A DNA stretch of 64,000 bases from an uncultured Shewanella sp. (GTDB taxonomy: Bacteria; Pseudomonadota; Gammaproteobacteria; Enterobacterales; Shewanellaceae). Positions 9,201 to 17,909 of the stretch are shown here, in pieces. Below the pieces are notes generated by a model, which searched no databases, was not told the origin of the DNA, and was given only the letters and a program-made list of their open reading frames with translations. Position 1 is the stretch's first letter. Every line of letters begins with the position of its first letter. The position numbers and the translations under genes are program-made. Location of the stretch: positions 124,001 through 188,000 of the forward strand of contig NZ_CANMIO010000005.1 of the NCBI RefSeq assembly GCF_947497935.1. The letters run 5' to 3'.

Positions 9201-11045
9201 CAGTTTATAAGGTGAATGTTGTTGATTTTTTAATGCTAATTTATAGCTAGTATTGCTGTCTGAGTACCGGGCAGTAAAGATAATTTCTGTCGAAAAGCGT
9301 GTCGCGAGCTGTGTAAGTATAAACTCTGAAGATAACTCGTCAATCCATTGTAAATCATCAACAAATAGTAGTATTGGGCTTTTTCCAGCTTTAGCGTCTA
9401 TAAATTTCGATACGTTTTTGAGCTCTTTTATCGCTATAAAAAGAGAATCAAACTGCTCTTGCTTTGCATTTTTATTGCTCTCATTTGTCAGCGCATCAAC
9501 ACTTTGACTTTGGTGCTGATTGATTGCAGAAGCATTCCAAGCTGATGTTGCACCGTCATGCATCGAACCAAAACCTGACAAATCAGAGATGAATTTAACT
9601 GCTTTCTTAATGCCTTTTAGCGCAGCTACACGATTATTTTTTAACGCCTCATATTGCGTTTTGTAAGAGCTTGTAGCGTCATTAATTTGGCCAAACTGCG
9701 CTTTAGCATTTTCCCATTCAATGCATTTATCTTTTATCTTGCGCTCAAAATAACCCAGTTGCTTTTTATATTCCTCTGTAAGCCTAACTAACTCTAATTG
9801 AATTGCATGTTGCAATGAAGCTAGCCCTGTAATTTCTGACGAGTGACCGGTCTGATTTAACAGTGTTAATCGCACCTGACTGCTCGCTAATGCATCTGAT
9901 TGAGCAAAAAGAGTGTCTAGGTGTTTTTTAACTAGCGCTGTTTTGCCTGTTCCTGGTTCGCCTTTCACTAACGTCCATTGGCTTGTGACTTGCGGTGATT
10001 CGTTGGCATGGCAATCCTTAATAAACTTTTCATGTTCTGTTATTAATTGACGCAACTCTGCGGTTCGGCCGACGAATGTAGTCGCTCGAATCGCTGGAAC
10101 AGGAATGCTAGCCCCTGGTTTCTCTAACATGCCATATCGCTGCACCATATGACGTAAACGTGTTAATTTTTGTTTGGTATCGTTCTCTGGTAGCGCATCA
10201 AACGGTTGTTGTTCAGTATAGTTAAATAGTACGGACACCCCGGGATGCGTAGCCGCTGCCTTATCACCTTCAGTTTTAGTCACGCTTTGTTTTGCATCTT
10301 TGGCATGAGAGAAATATAACGACAGCAAAGCAATAGAAGCGGCATCTAAATTGAATGGATTATTGATAACAATTAACTTAGGAGCACCAGCACCTAACGC
10401 TATTAATAACTTGAGTAGAAATTGCATTACCTGGTGAGGTGTTTGCTCCTCACTCATTTGTGTTGCCAGCGCCCTCATTTCTGCTTGTGCAGTGTCACTA
10501 AGGTAGAGTTTGCGCCCAAGCGTATGTTTATCATTTGCTTTATCAGCCCCTTTAACTGCTAAGTCCTCAATTTGGCCGCTAACTATGTCCACTGGTTTAT
10601 CGACGACACTGTTAATGGCTGTATCAGCGAGGGGATTGTCACTTAAGCTTTCGTTTAACCAAGAAAATGTCTTTTTAAAAGTATCAGATACCTTGCTATT
10701 CATGACGTCACCAAGGAAATCTCCTACTCCTTGTGCCGCAAAAAATATTGAAAACTTTAATGCGCTATCAATAAGCAACTTATTTCTTAACTCGTCACCG
10801 ATTAAATGATAAATCGTACTGAAAATCTGTGTGTTTTTACCTGCTTCAGCATTAATGGTAATGATGTTCGTTTTGTTGTTGTGAGGCAATTCTGCATTAT
10901 AGATACTATGGTAAGTAACAACCTCCGAGAACTCAGGCACATCTTGTTTTAGCTGGAGGATGTGTTTCTTTTGAATTTCTAGTAGTAGAGGAGAAGTCAG
11001 TGAATCTTGCAAATCACTGATGTAGTCATCATGTAGCGTGCTCAT
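6282..11045 (-). CDS. Giant STAND-like AAA ATPase with repeat-type C-terminal half
   Basis: The 1587-residue protein has its ATPase core from about residue 320. FVGRTAELRQL opens an AAA_16/STAND-type domain, Walker A is GEPGTGKT near residue 361, and Walker B is LLFVDDLQW near residue 560. A coiled-coil-rich insert lies between them (about residues 420-530). The last 900 residues are helical and look like TPR or similar sensor repeats. The first 310 residues are unusual: NAEAGKNTQ near 67 and LIVINNPFNLD near 223 look like decayed Walker A and B motifs, so there may be a second, inactive NTPase-like domain. AAGGACGTAT precedes the ATG. STAND proteins sense a ligand through C-terminal repeats and signal through an attached effector, and many act in regulation or phage defence. 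No effector domain is recognisable here. Confidence 0.7.
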   Translation of the reverse strand: MSTLHDDYISDLQDSLTSPLLLEIQKKHILQLKQDVPEFSEVVTYHSIYNAELPHNNKTNIITINAEAGKNTQIFSTIYHLIGDELRNKLLIDSALKFSIFFAAQGVGDFLGDVMNSKVSDTFKKTFSWLNESLSDNPLADTAINSVVDKPVDIVSGQIEDLAVKGADKANDKHTLGRKLYLSDTAQAEMRALATQMSEEQTPHQVMQFLLKLLIALGAGAPKLIVINNPFNLDAASIALLSLYFSHAKDAKQSVTKTEGDKAAATHPGVSVLFNYTEQQPFDALPENDTKQKLTRLRHMVQRYGMLEKPGASIPVPAIRATTFVGRTAELRQLITEHEKFIKDCHANESPQVTSQWTLVKGEPGTGKTALVKKHLDTLFAQSDALASSQVRLTLLNQTGHSSEITGLASLQHAIQLELVRLTEEYKKQLGYFERKIKDKCIEWENAKAQFGQINDATSSYKTQYEALKNNRVAALKGIKKAVKFISDLSGFGSMHDGATSAWNASAINQHQSQSVDALTNESNKNAKQEQFDSLFIAIKELKNVSKFIDAKAGKSPILLFVDDLQWIDELSSEFILTQLATRFSTEIIFTARYSDSNTSYKLALKNQQHSPYKLALFDAIKLNKTISEANTTDCLALIPDSIKINAQILIEGMNKRTLQALIEQAYAINDDNTSSLIAEKLISVLTEQEITADTQVVTLFAVEALNLISDARFYQRKVKDNVAITPLFTQLKKGAFRLNVLSTAQISATIENVFTRLHDTHQHAFTHSNAQDNDQTYFTLSSYAVMEERLLIIHDYFSEGDIQYGDAAVFSLQLSALIGAPFDSSLVAHLIEKLTAVDISEYPALIPLKVFLQQEKGSSLKEEHVEILEEGFEILRRLQPNRHHYRHSLFNVFLTQQIKSNLHTIFKSNIESINLFLRYCVQLLDKKHGSNIDSYENTPIDDPQLNISIFGFDLHPESWSSEVSNRLDSYGKYATGNYLASTTSYIKMIKIIPAQEKLIEYYEAIELDFEDETQYVSNLLDISVRYFAMNGDDNVLQSSNTYKSVEPHNRYSSTLGIETLKKVVTFIDNDFFLDCHFESFVEALIILIGYYRKHQEYEKALPLQYKLVSLNEVFSHNEDFAYIYISNTLELYDTHIKLGSTENVSYIEDRLLSIFRYLKEKCNHDGVISKLCISVDCSREDILQVLPINNINSFKNTLSEVSLFFIETYKDEQKERVLRKILDFYDEVCFEEADFFIENYIQVVKLVNTTVSISNDVRISINEKAIDWCKQAREYVGEQWYELEQEHEGFIDLTSKCFHYVATVLLEQYKHLEPHKTYQLSLTLISITSNFDLFYDAKGVALYQELLKLIVESENMNDTSACITLSDFMDSYLIRLVQSIKLKSSINEDDFIEIIKVLYLNYILPYSTVEFTSQDRRYIGKCDSVGFYIGGDYSNHSPYSRALTQLSLVFVLTQEYTYASQALYLSLTVDAYHPYNTDWLIQNAMSFFSSLNDMPLVDSYQKMDILIKDSYLEGNANSELFKQIYRSILEQELTVDELSRFLECKDIFIHLESITTEFDEELQLLLARFDDLCYRRGAFEQMTLFN

Positions 11046-11762
11046 ATACGTCCTTGCTTTTGGGGCGCTTACTTTCTTAGAGGTAAGTTCAATTTATTAC
11101 GCTTAATATCAGACAATTAGTTGATAATGAGCGATTATTTATGACTCGGTTTATATCCTTTTTTTGTCAAAGCATCACTTGATAAAAAATTGAAATCAGA
11201 GCCATATCTCATTAAATTTCATCTACTTGGATAACGCTGAATGTTATTTCACCGCTTATTCGCAAACTTATTCAATTTAATGATCGCAAGTAGTACCTCA
11301 TTGAATATAAAGAGCTACTTGAGTGTTGAGAGCGGTAAGCCCGGGTTTTATGGGAAGTGCAACAAAACTCAATCAAAGAGAGTTAGGTCCATAGCTCTAA
11401 AGGGGGTCCTCTAGCGTCCTATGTAGATATATTGGCTTTTTGTTTTCCTCGTCGGAGTCGCAGATTTTACCGTTACAATTGAATCGATAAATTTAAAGCT
11501 TAAGTTCACGCCTTAAGGAGAAAATTTGACGGAGAGATAGCAGAGACTAACTAATGTATAGCCATCTTCGAGCTCTTCCAATTGAAAATCTCTTCAGGTT
11601 AGCTTATGACTCTTGAACGCTTTTTCTTTATAAGTTTTGCGGCTAACAGCTTGTAAACTTGTCACAAACTAGTAAGTAGGTACGTTTTAATGTGATAGGG
11701 CTAAGAAGACATAATTATGCTGGCAAGGGCTTCTTCCAATACAATTGATTCAACGCTTATGT
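11046..11762. other. Intergenic region without a recognised gene
   Basis: About 715 AT-rich bases lie upstream of the giant ATPase gene and downstream of the two-TM gene, both on the minus strand. The ATPase promoter must lie close to 11050-11200. I found no coding frame with a ribosome site, no strong terminator and no repeat I could pair with other parts of the window. Confidence 0.4.
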
Positions 11763-12122
11763 TTAGCAATATAGCGTATTCAAGTATCTATCAAATGCAA
11801 AGCGTTGCTCTACGGAAAACAGCGGGCCAGTGCTGAGAAGTTTTTCTATATCTTTTGTTGTAGGCTGCAATCTAAGCAAAGCCCTGTATGTTCGTTGCTT
11901 TACAAGCCAAACGTGAAAAAATAATGCAGTAATACAAAAAGTTGCCACTGCAACTAATAATCCTATGATGACTGCTAACCATAGTCCGTACAACAAAGGG
12001 AGTGTTGAGTAACACAGAGTAAAAGTTAACGCACTGAGAAACATTATTATGTATCCTTCTCCCTTTACTCGCTTTGCCTTTTTTAGCTCCCACAGGAGCT
12101 CTTTAGATACAACGTCACGCAT
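11763..12122 (-). CDS. Two-TM small membrane protein, unknown
   Basis: This 119-residue protein has a basic N-terminal helix (ELKKAKRVKGEG) followed by two adjacent membrane helices at about residues 26-46 and 48-72. A cytoplasmic basic tail follows (VKQRTYRALLRLQ) ending in a short soluble segment. Both termini are predicted cytoplasmic by the positive-inside rule. I recognise no family. It stands alone, with about 285 bases between its start and that of the divergent exonuclease gene. Confidence 0.5.
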   Translation of the reverse strand: MRDVVSKELLWELKKAKRVKGEGYIIMFLSALTFTLCYSTLPLLYGLWLAVIIGLLVAVATFCITALFFHVWLVKQRTYRALLRLQPTTKDIEKLLSTGPLFSVEQRFAFDRYLNTLYC

Positions 12123-12406
12123 TTGCTTTGGTCCAGAATAGTCTCGAGTTGATATTAAAGTTCAAGTAGCAAGATTAGGTCAAGCAAAATGAGTTAGGAT
12201 GACTTTAAGTAACTGTATAATTGTGCCTTTTGAATGATGCTAAGTGGTTTCAGTAGCACTCCAAACAGATAAATTTATGTCTAAAATTGCATGAAAAATA
12301 CTTAGGGCCAACAATTGTTCCTGAGCCATTAGAAAATAGAGGCTTACTATAGCCCTACTTAACCAATGCATTTAGAATCGAATACTTAATGTTGGCGGTG
12401 TCAAAT

Positions 12407-13000
12407 ATGCAGATTACTTATACAAAAGATGCACTAAATCAATTACTACTTAACCATGACTACCTAGTGGTAATAGACATTGAGCATACCTGCACAGCAG
12501 ATGGCTCAATTCCTCCGCATGAACGAGAGATTATCGAAATCGGAGCTATTCTAGTTTCAACTAAGAATCTTACGATTGTCAGCGGTGTTACAGAATTTAA
12601 CGCTTTTGTTAGCCCAGAAAAGCATCCTACTTTGAGTCAATTTTGCTCTGAATTAACAGGTATATCGCAATCTCAGGTCATGAAAGCAGAGAATTTCAGT
12701 CAAGTTTTTAACGATTTTAAGATATGGTTACCAGAAGAAAATAGCTACATTTTTTCTTGTTGGGGTGGGTATGACCTAATACAGATAAATATTGATTGTA
12801 CTAAACATAATTTAGAAGAGTTTAACCCGGCTACAGTGATTAACCTTAAGAAGGCATTTGCTAAAACTCAACAACTTAAGACACAAGTGGGATTAAGGCG
12901 AGCATTGGAATTATCCGGGGTCAATCTGGAAGGAACTCAGCACAGGGCTATATATGACGCTAGAAACACCGTTAAATTATTACCACAAATTTTTAGATAA
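12407..13000 (+). CDS. DEDDh-type 3'-5' exonuclease (RNase T/KapD/ERI-1-like)
   Basis: The 197-residue protein starts at the ATG at 12407; an in-frame ATG six codons earlier is possible. LVVIDIEHTC (about residues 19-28) gives the first D-E pair of the DEDD exonuclease fold. EIIEIGAILV follows, then CSELTGISQSQV. The second D-containing segment is in SCWGGYDLIQ, and HRAIYDARNT near the C-terminus supplies the final His and Asp of the DEDDh subtype. It is small and has no extra domain, like the ERI-1/KapD group acting on RNA or short DNA ends. A decayed second copy of its last 200 bp lies at 14811-15023. Confidence 0.85.
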   Translation: MQITYTKDALNQLLLNHDYLVVIDIEHTCTADGSIPPHEREIIEIGAILVSTKNLTIVSGVTEFNAFVSPEKHPTLSQFCSELTGISQSQVMKAENFSQVFNDFKIWLPEENSYIFSCWGGYDLIQINIDCTKHNLEEFNPATVINLKKAFAKTQQLKTQVGLRRALELSGVNLEGTQHRAIYDARNTVKLLPQIFR

Positions 13001-13094
13001 AGAGCCTAAAAACCGTGGCTTAACTATAGCGGTGTCTCACTTAAAATCATTCAGTTCGGAGAAATAGAACTAGCACTGAAATAATGTCTGTTGG

Positions 13095-14666
13095 TTATAT
13101 GCTATTTACTTTCGGTTCAGGCAAAAAGCCACTTTTCAATAATTTTTGTACCTTATCTATTATTACCAGTTCTTTAATCGTTAATGGGTTTGGTAGAAGC
13201 GTTTCTGCATTTCTTCCGCTATCTGGTAGGTAACCTAATAGTTTTGCATAGGAAGTAACTTGTGAGCCCAAAGAGTCATAATACATATTAAATTCCTCTT
13301 CAGTTGATTCCTTCCTAGCTTTTTGACATAAACAGCAAACCTCAAAGAATAGTAACATCCATAGCGGGCCAGAGTTGTATTTTGCCTCCCTTAATACTTC
13401 CCCGTAATGCTGTGTTGCAATAATAAATTCGCCAACGGCTACTGCGTTCTGGGCCTTATCCCAACTATCAAGCCAATCAGGTTTGGCTGTTAGGCTTCTA
13501 CTCCATTCTTTAATTGAAAACAGCTCTCCATTGCCATAAACGAAGTGCATGGTTCTAGGAATCCTATCTACCTTGTTTATGATTAAGGCATAACCATCCA
13601 GTGTGTCTTGATATTCATTAAGGTTAGCTTCCGCTCTATCGAACACCTTTAACTGTTCAACGTTAGGCTGTCCCTGCTCCACAATGTCGTCAATAACTAC
13701 GCTGGCTGACTGTATTTGAGTTGAACCAATAGTTGGATAACTAAACTGCTGGTCCCATAATGACTCACATTGGTTGTCATTTAAATGAATGTTAAGGTTA
13801 TGTACGATGAAAGCACCTAGCGCAGTAGCTGTAAAGCCAGAATGGTCGCCCTCAACAGGGTTCAATTTCTGCAAAGGTAAAATTGTTTGCAGGTAGATAC
13901 GCCACTTAACTCTAGTAAAACGAGAAAGTCGCTGGATTACCTGTTTAGTGGCATTATCTACACTCCCTCCCTGTAAGTCAGTAAACTCAGCACCTTTTGA
14001 GCTTTTTTCCTCTGCATGATACTGACAAAGCTTATAGACAGAACTTCCTGCGTTAGCCAATAGTTCGTCGATTAAACGGCGTAGTGGCCAGTCATCATGC
14101 AGGGTCTGCTGCAACATGCCTGTATCACCAAAAGGATGCTGAGAAACGAGGTTAATGACGATAGATTTTAGGACATTATTAACAAAATACTGATAAGCCT
14201 CTGGCGTAGCCCCTTGTTCAATAACAAACTCCCGAACCCACTCTCGGTAGTATTCTAGTGCATATAGATAATAGCTTTTCGCTAAATTAGCTGTTTCAGG
14301 TTGATGATACCGCTGTTCTATAACTTGTAACATGTATTCCTGAAATTCTGTAAACTCACGAACAGTACTGAAATCATTTTTTGCGTATTGAATGACGTAT
14401 GCTCTGACAGTTTTAAATAATAAATCTATACGCTTATCACCAGGCGCAAGTTGGAGAGTTTCGTTAAGTAGATCTTTTATAGTAGCCTTACCTTTCATAT
14501 TGCTTTCTACCAACAAGAAAGCTTCCTCCAACGCTTGTCTACGTTCTTTTTCGGTTGCAGGTACAAAGAATGTAGTTTCTTTCTTTTCATCACTCCATAA
14601 GGCCAATGAATCACAAACTATTTTATGAAACTCGCCAAGAGTTGGTACTTGTTTAATGCCTGACAT
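13095..14666 (-). CDS. Unrecognised 523-residue helical protein
   Basis: I start at 14666 because AAGGA lies ten bases before ATGTCAGGC; an upstream in-frame codon at 14717 has no such signal. The protein looks soluble and mostly helical. It is acidic in places and has no membrane segment, P-loop or recognised nuclease motif. A small Cys cluster occurs near residue 450 (FFEVCCLCQ). It lies between the exonuclease gene and that gene's decayed 3' copy, which suggests it arrived with, or was enclosed by, a duplication. Function unknown. Confidence 0.6.
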   Translation of the reverse strand: MSGIKQVPTLGEFHKIVCDSLALWSDEKKETTFFVPATEKERRQALEEAFLLVESNMKGKATIKDLLNETLQLAPGDKRIDLLFKTVRAYVIQYAKNDFSTVREFTEFQEYMLQVIEQRYHQPETANLAKSYYLYALEYYREWVREFVIEQGATPEAYQYFVNNVLKSIVINLVSQHPFGDTGMLQQTLHDDWPLRRLIDELLANAGSSVYKLCQYHAEEKSSKGAEFTDLQGGSVDNATKQVIQRLSRFTRVKWRIYLQTILPLQKLNPVEGDHSGFTATALGAFIVHNLNIHLNDNQCESLWDQQFSYPTIGSTQIQSASVVIDDIVEQGQPNVEQLKVFDRAEANLNEYQDTLDGYALIINKVDRIPRTMHFVYGNGELFSIKEWSRSLTAKPDWLDSWDKAQNAVAVGEFIIATQHYGEVLREAKYNSGPLWMLLFFEVCCLCQKARKESTEEEFNMYYDSLGSQVTSYAKLLGYLPDSGRNAETLLPNPLTIKELVIIDKVQKLLKSGFLPEPKVNSI

Positions 14667-14810
14667 ATTTGCTTCCTTATAATGACAAGCCAAACAGTAA
14701 CAGATTAACAAACCCATACTAGGTGTTAAAACATTTATTGCTATATATCATCAAGTTATTAAGTATGACTGCAAGCGTTAAGCGCTTATTGAGTAGCCTG
14801 TTAAGGCCCT

Positions 14811-15023
14811 AGAAGGATTTAACCCCACAACAGTAATCAACCTTAAGAAGGCATTTGCTAAACCCAACGACTTAAGATGTAAGTGGGGTTGAGATGAGCA
14901 TTGGAAGTATACGAGGGCAATATAGAAGGAACTCAGCACAGGGCTATATATGACGATAGAAACACCGTTAAATTATTACCAAAAATTTTTAGATAAAGTG
15001 TCTATAAAACTGTGGGCTTAACA
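14811..15023 (+). pseudogene. Decayed duplicate of the 3' end of the DEDDh exonuclease gene
   Basis: About 210 bases match 12815-13024 with scattered substitutions. Long shared runs include AACCTTAAGAAGGCATTTGC, AAGGAACTCAGCACAGGGCT and AAACACCGTTAAATTATTAC. The match continues past the stop codon (TTTTTAGATAAAG...GTGG). A one-base loss near 14863 shifts the frame and there is no start codon, so this is a dead fragment. Similarity extending beyond the stop shows DNA duplication rather than a conserved domain. Confidence 0.9.
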
Positions 15024-15044
15024 GGCTTACCAAAGTGTCATAAA

Positions 15045-15564
15045 GGCACCTATGGCCGTCCTTCTCAAATCGACTCAACAGAGAGTTCTTCTTTGAAACT
15101 CCAGATTAAGCTCGGGTGACTGATATTACCTACATCAGGACTCTGTAGGAGTGGCTTTATCTAGCAGTGGTGATTGATTTGTTTTCTCGTAAAGTAAACG
15201 GCTGGCAAATGAAACCAACTTTGGCCAAAGGGACCGTGCTGGATACATTATTGATGGCGATATGGCGTCGTAGACAGACTGAGAGTGTAATAATACACTC
15301 AGACCAAGACTCCCAATACGCCAGTGGTGACTGTCAAAAGTTTTACCAATGGCATAACGTTAAACCAAGCATGAGTCGTCGCGGTAACTGCTAGGATAGC
15401 GCCTTGGAAGAATCGGTTTTTAGCAGTTTAAAAAAGAAAGAATTAAAAAGTGGATCTATAAATCTCGTGAACTGGCGTGCATCGAAGTATTTTATAATCG
15501 CCACCGATGCCAGACGCACCTAGGTGGAGTGAGTCCATAGACATTTGAAGCAGTCTCAAAATGA
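15045..15564 (+). pseudogene. IS3-family transposase (OrfB) remnant
   Basis: The first fragment reads GTYGRP, then there is an internal deletion. Next comes VTDITYIRT, an in-frame TAG, and EWLYLAVVIDLFSRKV with the first catalytic Asp segment. IIHSDQDSQYAS is the second Asp motif (HSDxGxQY). After 15394 the frame continues as a disrupted SALEESVFSSLKK (NA-ESFFxxLK, containing the catalytic Glu), an extra A shifts the frame, and IEVFYNRHRCQTHLGGVSP ends the family signature. At least two stops and one frameshift make it inactive. No inverted repeats could be paired, so the insertion is old and eroded. Confidence 0.88.
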
Positions 15565-15638
15565 AGCAGATAAATGCTTAGGATTCTGGTGCCTGTGCAA
15601 TATTGAAAACGTTATTCAAGTGCTGCTCTTTTTACCCC

Positions 15639-16856
15639 CTATTGATTGAACTCCGCTCTAATACCAAGGTCGTGGATTAAAACCTGGCCTGAAACAATCT
15701 CATGACGAATGATTCGCTGCTCCTGAACGGCTGACTTATCACCAAACTCCGCAAACCTATCATTACTAACTATAAAAGTAGTCTTGGCAGTTCCAGCAAG
15801 ATCTAGAACTGTTTCATCGGCCTTAACGCTAGTTGCAACAACGTGCACCTCGATATCGCTATGAAAAGTCACACGAATATCAGAATCACTACTCCCAAGA
15901 GCTCGCCGAATCGAACCATCAAAGACCAATACTACTTCATAGTCATTGGCGAGATAAGGAACCAAAACCTTTAAAGCAGAAAGCCCTATGAATTTGTCTC
16001 CTTGGTAACATAAGTTGTTACCATCGAGTATAAGCTTTTCAACATTCCAAGCTGCTTTTTCTGTGACAATTTTCGCACGATTGTATAGCTTTTCGAGATC
16101 TCTATCGAGTTTTCTAATTTCGGAATTCTTTATGGAAATTAGTTTTCTTGGAGAACTTATCCCGAATTTTTCTTCGCAGATTTGATGCACTGAGGCACGC
16201 TCATACGAATTGTTCGCATTTGATAATTCATCATCTAAAAGTTGAGCATGGTGCTTTACAGAGGAAGCCTCAGATTTTTTCTGTGCCGCATCACTAATTT
16301 GTTTAACGATCGGCGCTAGTGCATCATCGAACTTCTGTTTTCTTTCTGCAATCCTTTTGACTTTCTCTTTTTGTTGAGATAGTTGACTCGCAAGTATGCT
16401 GCTACTTTTGACGCTGGCATTTAGATCAAAACTACTATATCTCTCAATCTCTTCAATTGTGGCTTTCTTACGTTGTATAAGGTCTATTATCTGATCGTCT
16501 ACCGATGAGAGCCTCTTTTTCTTTTCAAGCTCAGAACTCTTCATTGTCCCTTCGAGTTCACGAAGTTCCTGCTGATGCGAATCGAACCAATTCGTCGGAT
16601 TCCAGCGGCTACCGATGGATTCTGTGGTCTTTTTTAGTGCGAGTTCAATACTTTGAATTTCATCGCTTAATTCAATGCTAGCTAGAGAGAACCCCTCTAA
16701 TTGAGTTTGGATTTTAACGCTATTATGGAGCAGAGCTTTTAGCACTGTGCTCTCATACCAGTTAATCTCGTGTCTTTTTTTGTCATAACTTGTAGTTAGC
16801 TTTGATTTCTCTGCAATAGCACTCTCATATTGCTCGTCAAAAGGGTTTTGTATCAT
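15639..16856 (-). CDS. Coiled-coil protein with C-terminal NYN/PIN-like RNase domain
   Basis: Residues 1-265 are highly charged helices with long Glu/Lys/Gln-rich stretches typical of coiled coil. From about residue 270, LILDGNNLC opens a PIN/NYN-type fold (DGNN, first Asp of the active site). It continues through VVLVFDGSIRR, VHVVATSVKADETVL (acidic pair) and TTFIVSNDRFAEF (SND-x-x-F/DxxF), as in Zc3h12a-like ribonucleases. The acidic residues expected for metal-dependent RNA cleavage are present. It lies 84 bases downstream of the second radical-SAM gene on the same strand, so it could be the last gene of that operon. No link to peptide modification is known to me. The function as an RNase is inferred from motifs only. 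Confidence 0.65.
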   Translation of the reverse strand: MIQNPFDEQYESAIAEKSKLTTSYDKKRHEINWYESTVLKALLHNSVKIQTQLEGFSLASIELSDEIQSIELALKKTTESIGSRWNPTNWFDSHQQELRELEGTMKSSELEKKKRLSSVDDQIIDLIQRKKATIEEIERYSSFDLNASVKSSSILASQLSQQKEKVKRIAERKQKFDDALAPIVKQISDAAQKKSEASSVKHHAQLLDDELSNANNSYERASVHQICEEKFGISSPRKLISIKNSEIRKLDRDLEKLYNRAKIVTEKAAWNVEKLILDGNNLCYQGDKFIGLSALKVLVPYLANDYEVVLVFDGSIRRALGSSDSDIRVTFHSDIEVHVVATSVKADETVLDLAGTAKTTFIVSNDRFAEFGDKSAVQEQRIIRHEIVSGQVLIHDLGIRAEFNQ

Positions 16857-16940
16857 ATGGATAATCTTTCAATACCTAGATATTAAATTCGGAATAAACC
16901 CGAAGCTTATCTCCAGGTTTCATGACATTTAAAAGCATGT

Positions 16941-17909
16941 TTACGTTGTTCGGACTTTGATTCGCTCAGATGTTAATGCGCACAAATATGGATTCTCTCC
17001 ACCACTATTACCTTCTAATTCACTGTAAACAGGGCAATTACGGCACCCCTTATTATGCTTACACGATCCACATTGGCTAGAAAAGTAGGCGCGTTTAATG
17101 CGTTCACTTTCATTTATTAACTCTGTACGAATGGTCTCAAATGAAACAGTAAGTATATTAAACTTAAGCTTTCTATTTACGGCGCACATAGAGACATAAC
17201 CATGTTGATCAATAAACAAAGACGTCATACCGCCACTACATTTTCTATAGTAATCAGAGTCATTAGGAGTGATTGGGATTTTTGTTACTTCCCGTTGTTG
17301 ATGTAATCTTGTTTCAATTTCAACAATAGCCTCAGGCGTTAACCGGAAACCAAGATTATTCTGTCTGTCGAGACTTGGGATCATATATGTATTGATATTA
17401 ATGTCGTGCTCTCTAATGAATGCGTACCATTGCTCATTCATCTCACACTGGTAAGGAGTTATCCCAATATAGGTCTTTATACCTTCACGCTTTAATGACT
17501 CAATGTTGTTTATTACACTATCAAAGACACCAGCTCTTGAACCTGTAAATTTTTCATATTGTTGCTGATTTTGTCCGTAAACGGAAACAGATACTGATTT
17601 AGGAAGCGATGTTTTAAAAAAATCAATCCAAGCTTTATCAAGTAAAGAACCGTTGGTAAACACCTGTAATTCAAGCCCTAAATTATGAATATAACTATAG
17701 ATCGACTTAAACTGTGGATGCATAAGCGGTTCACCGCCAGTGAGAACAACTTTCTTCACGCCAACATTATATAGAGTATCAAAAACCTTGAACCAATCTG
17801 TTATTGAGAGGCTCTTGGCTGATTTCTTATCAAGATAACAATGCCGACAATGAAAGTTACATTTAGAAAGAAGCTCTATCGTTGCGGTATTCAGAGTCAG
17901 ATTATCCAA
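16941..17909 (-). CDS. Radical SAM/SPASM peptide-modifying enzyme (second)
   Basis: The gene starts at a TTG (17907-17909) that overlaps the stop of the upstream radical-SAM gene (TTGGATAA), indicating translational coupling. The 322-residue protein has the radical-SAM cluster motif CNFHCRHC (CxxxCxxC, residues 15-22) and VVLTGGEPLMHP for SAM binding. The C-terminal SPASM-type Cys set is KCSGGM, SMCAVNR, CGSCKHNKGCRNCP and YLCAL, enough for auxiliary [4Fe-4S] clusters. SPASM enzymes install C-C, C-S or C-N crosslinks, or epimerise residues, in ribosomally made peptides. Position after a PqqD-like gene and a precursor-like peptide points to RiPP maturation. Which residue it modifies is unknown. 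Confidence 0.9.
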   Translation of the reverse strand: MDNLTLNTATIELLSKCNFHCRHCYLDKKSAKSLSITDWFKVFDTLYNVGVKKVVLTGGEPLMHPQFKSIYSYIHNLGLELQVFTNGSLLDKAWIDFFKTSLPKSVSVSVYGQNQQQYEKFTGSRAGVFDSVINNIESLKREGIKTYIGITPYQCEMNEQWYAFIREHDININTYMIPSLDRQNNLGFRLTPEAIVEIETRLHQQREVTKIPITPNDSDYYRKCSGGMTSLFIDQHGYVSMCAVNRKLKFNILTVSFETIRTELINESERIKRAYFSSQCGSCKHNKGCRNCPVYSELEGNSGGENPYLCALTSERIKVRTT

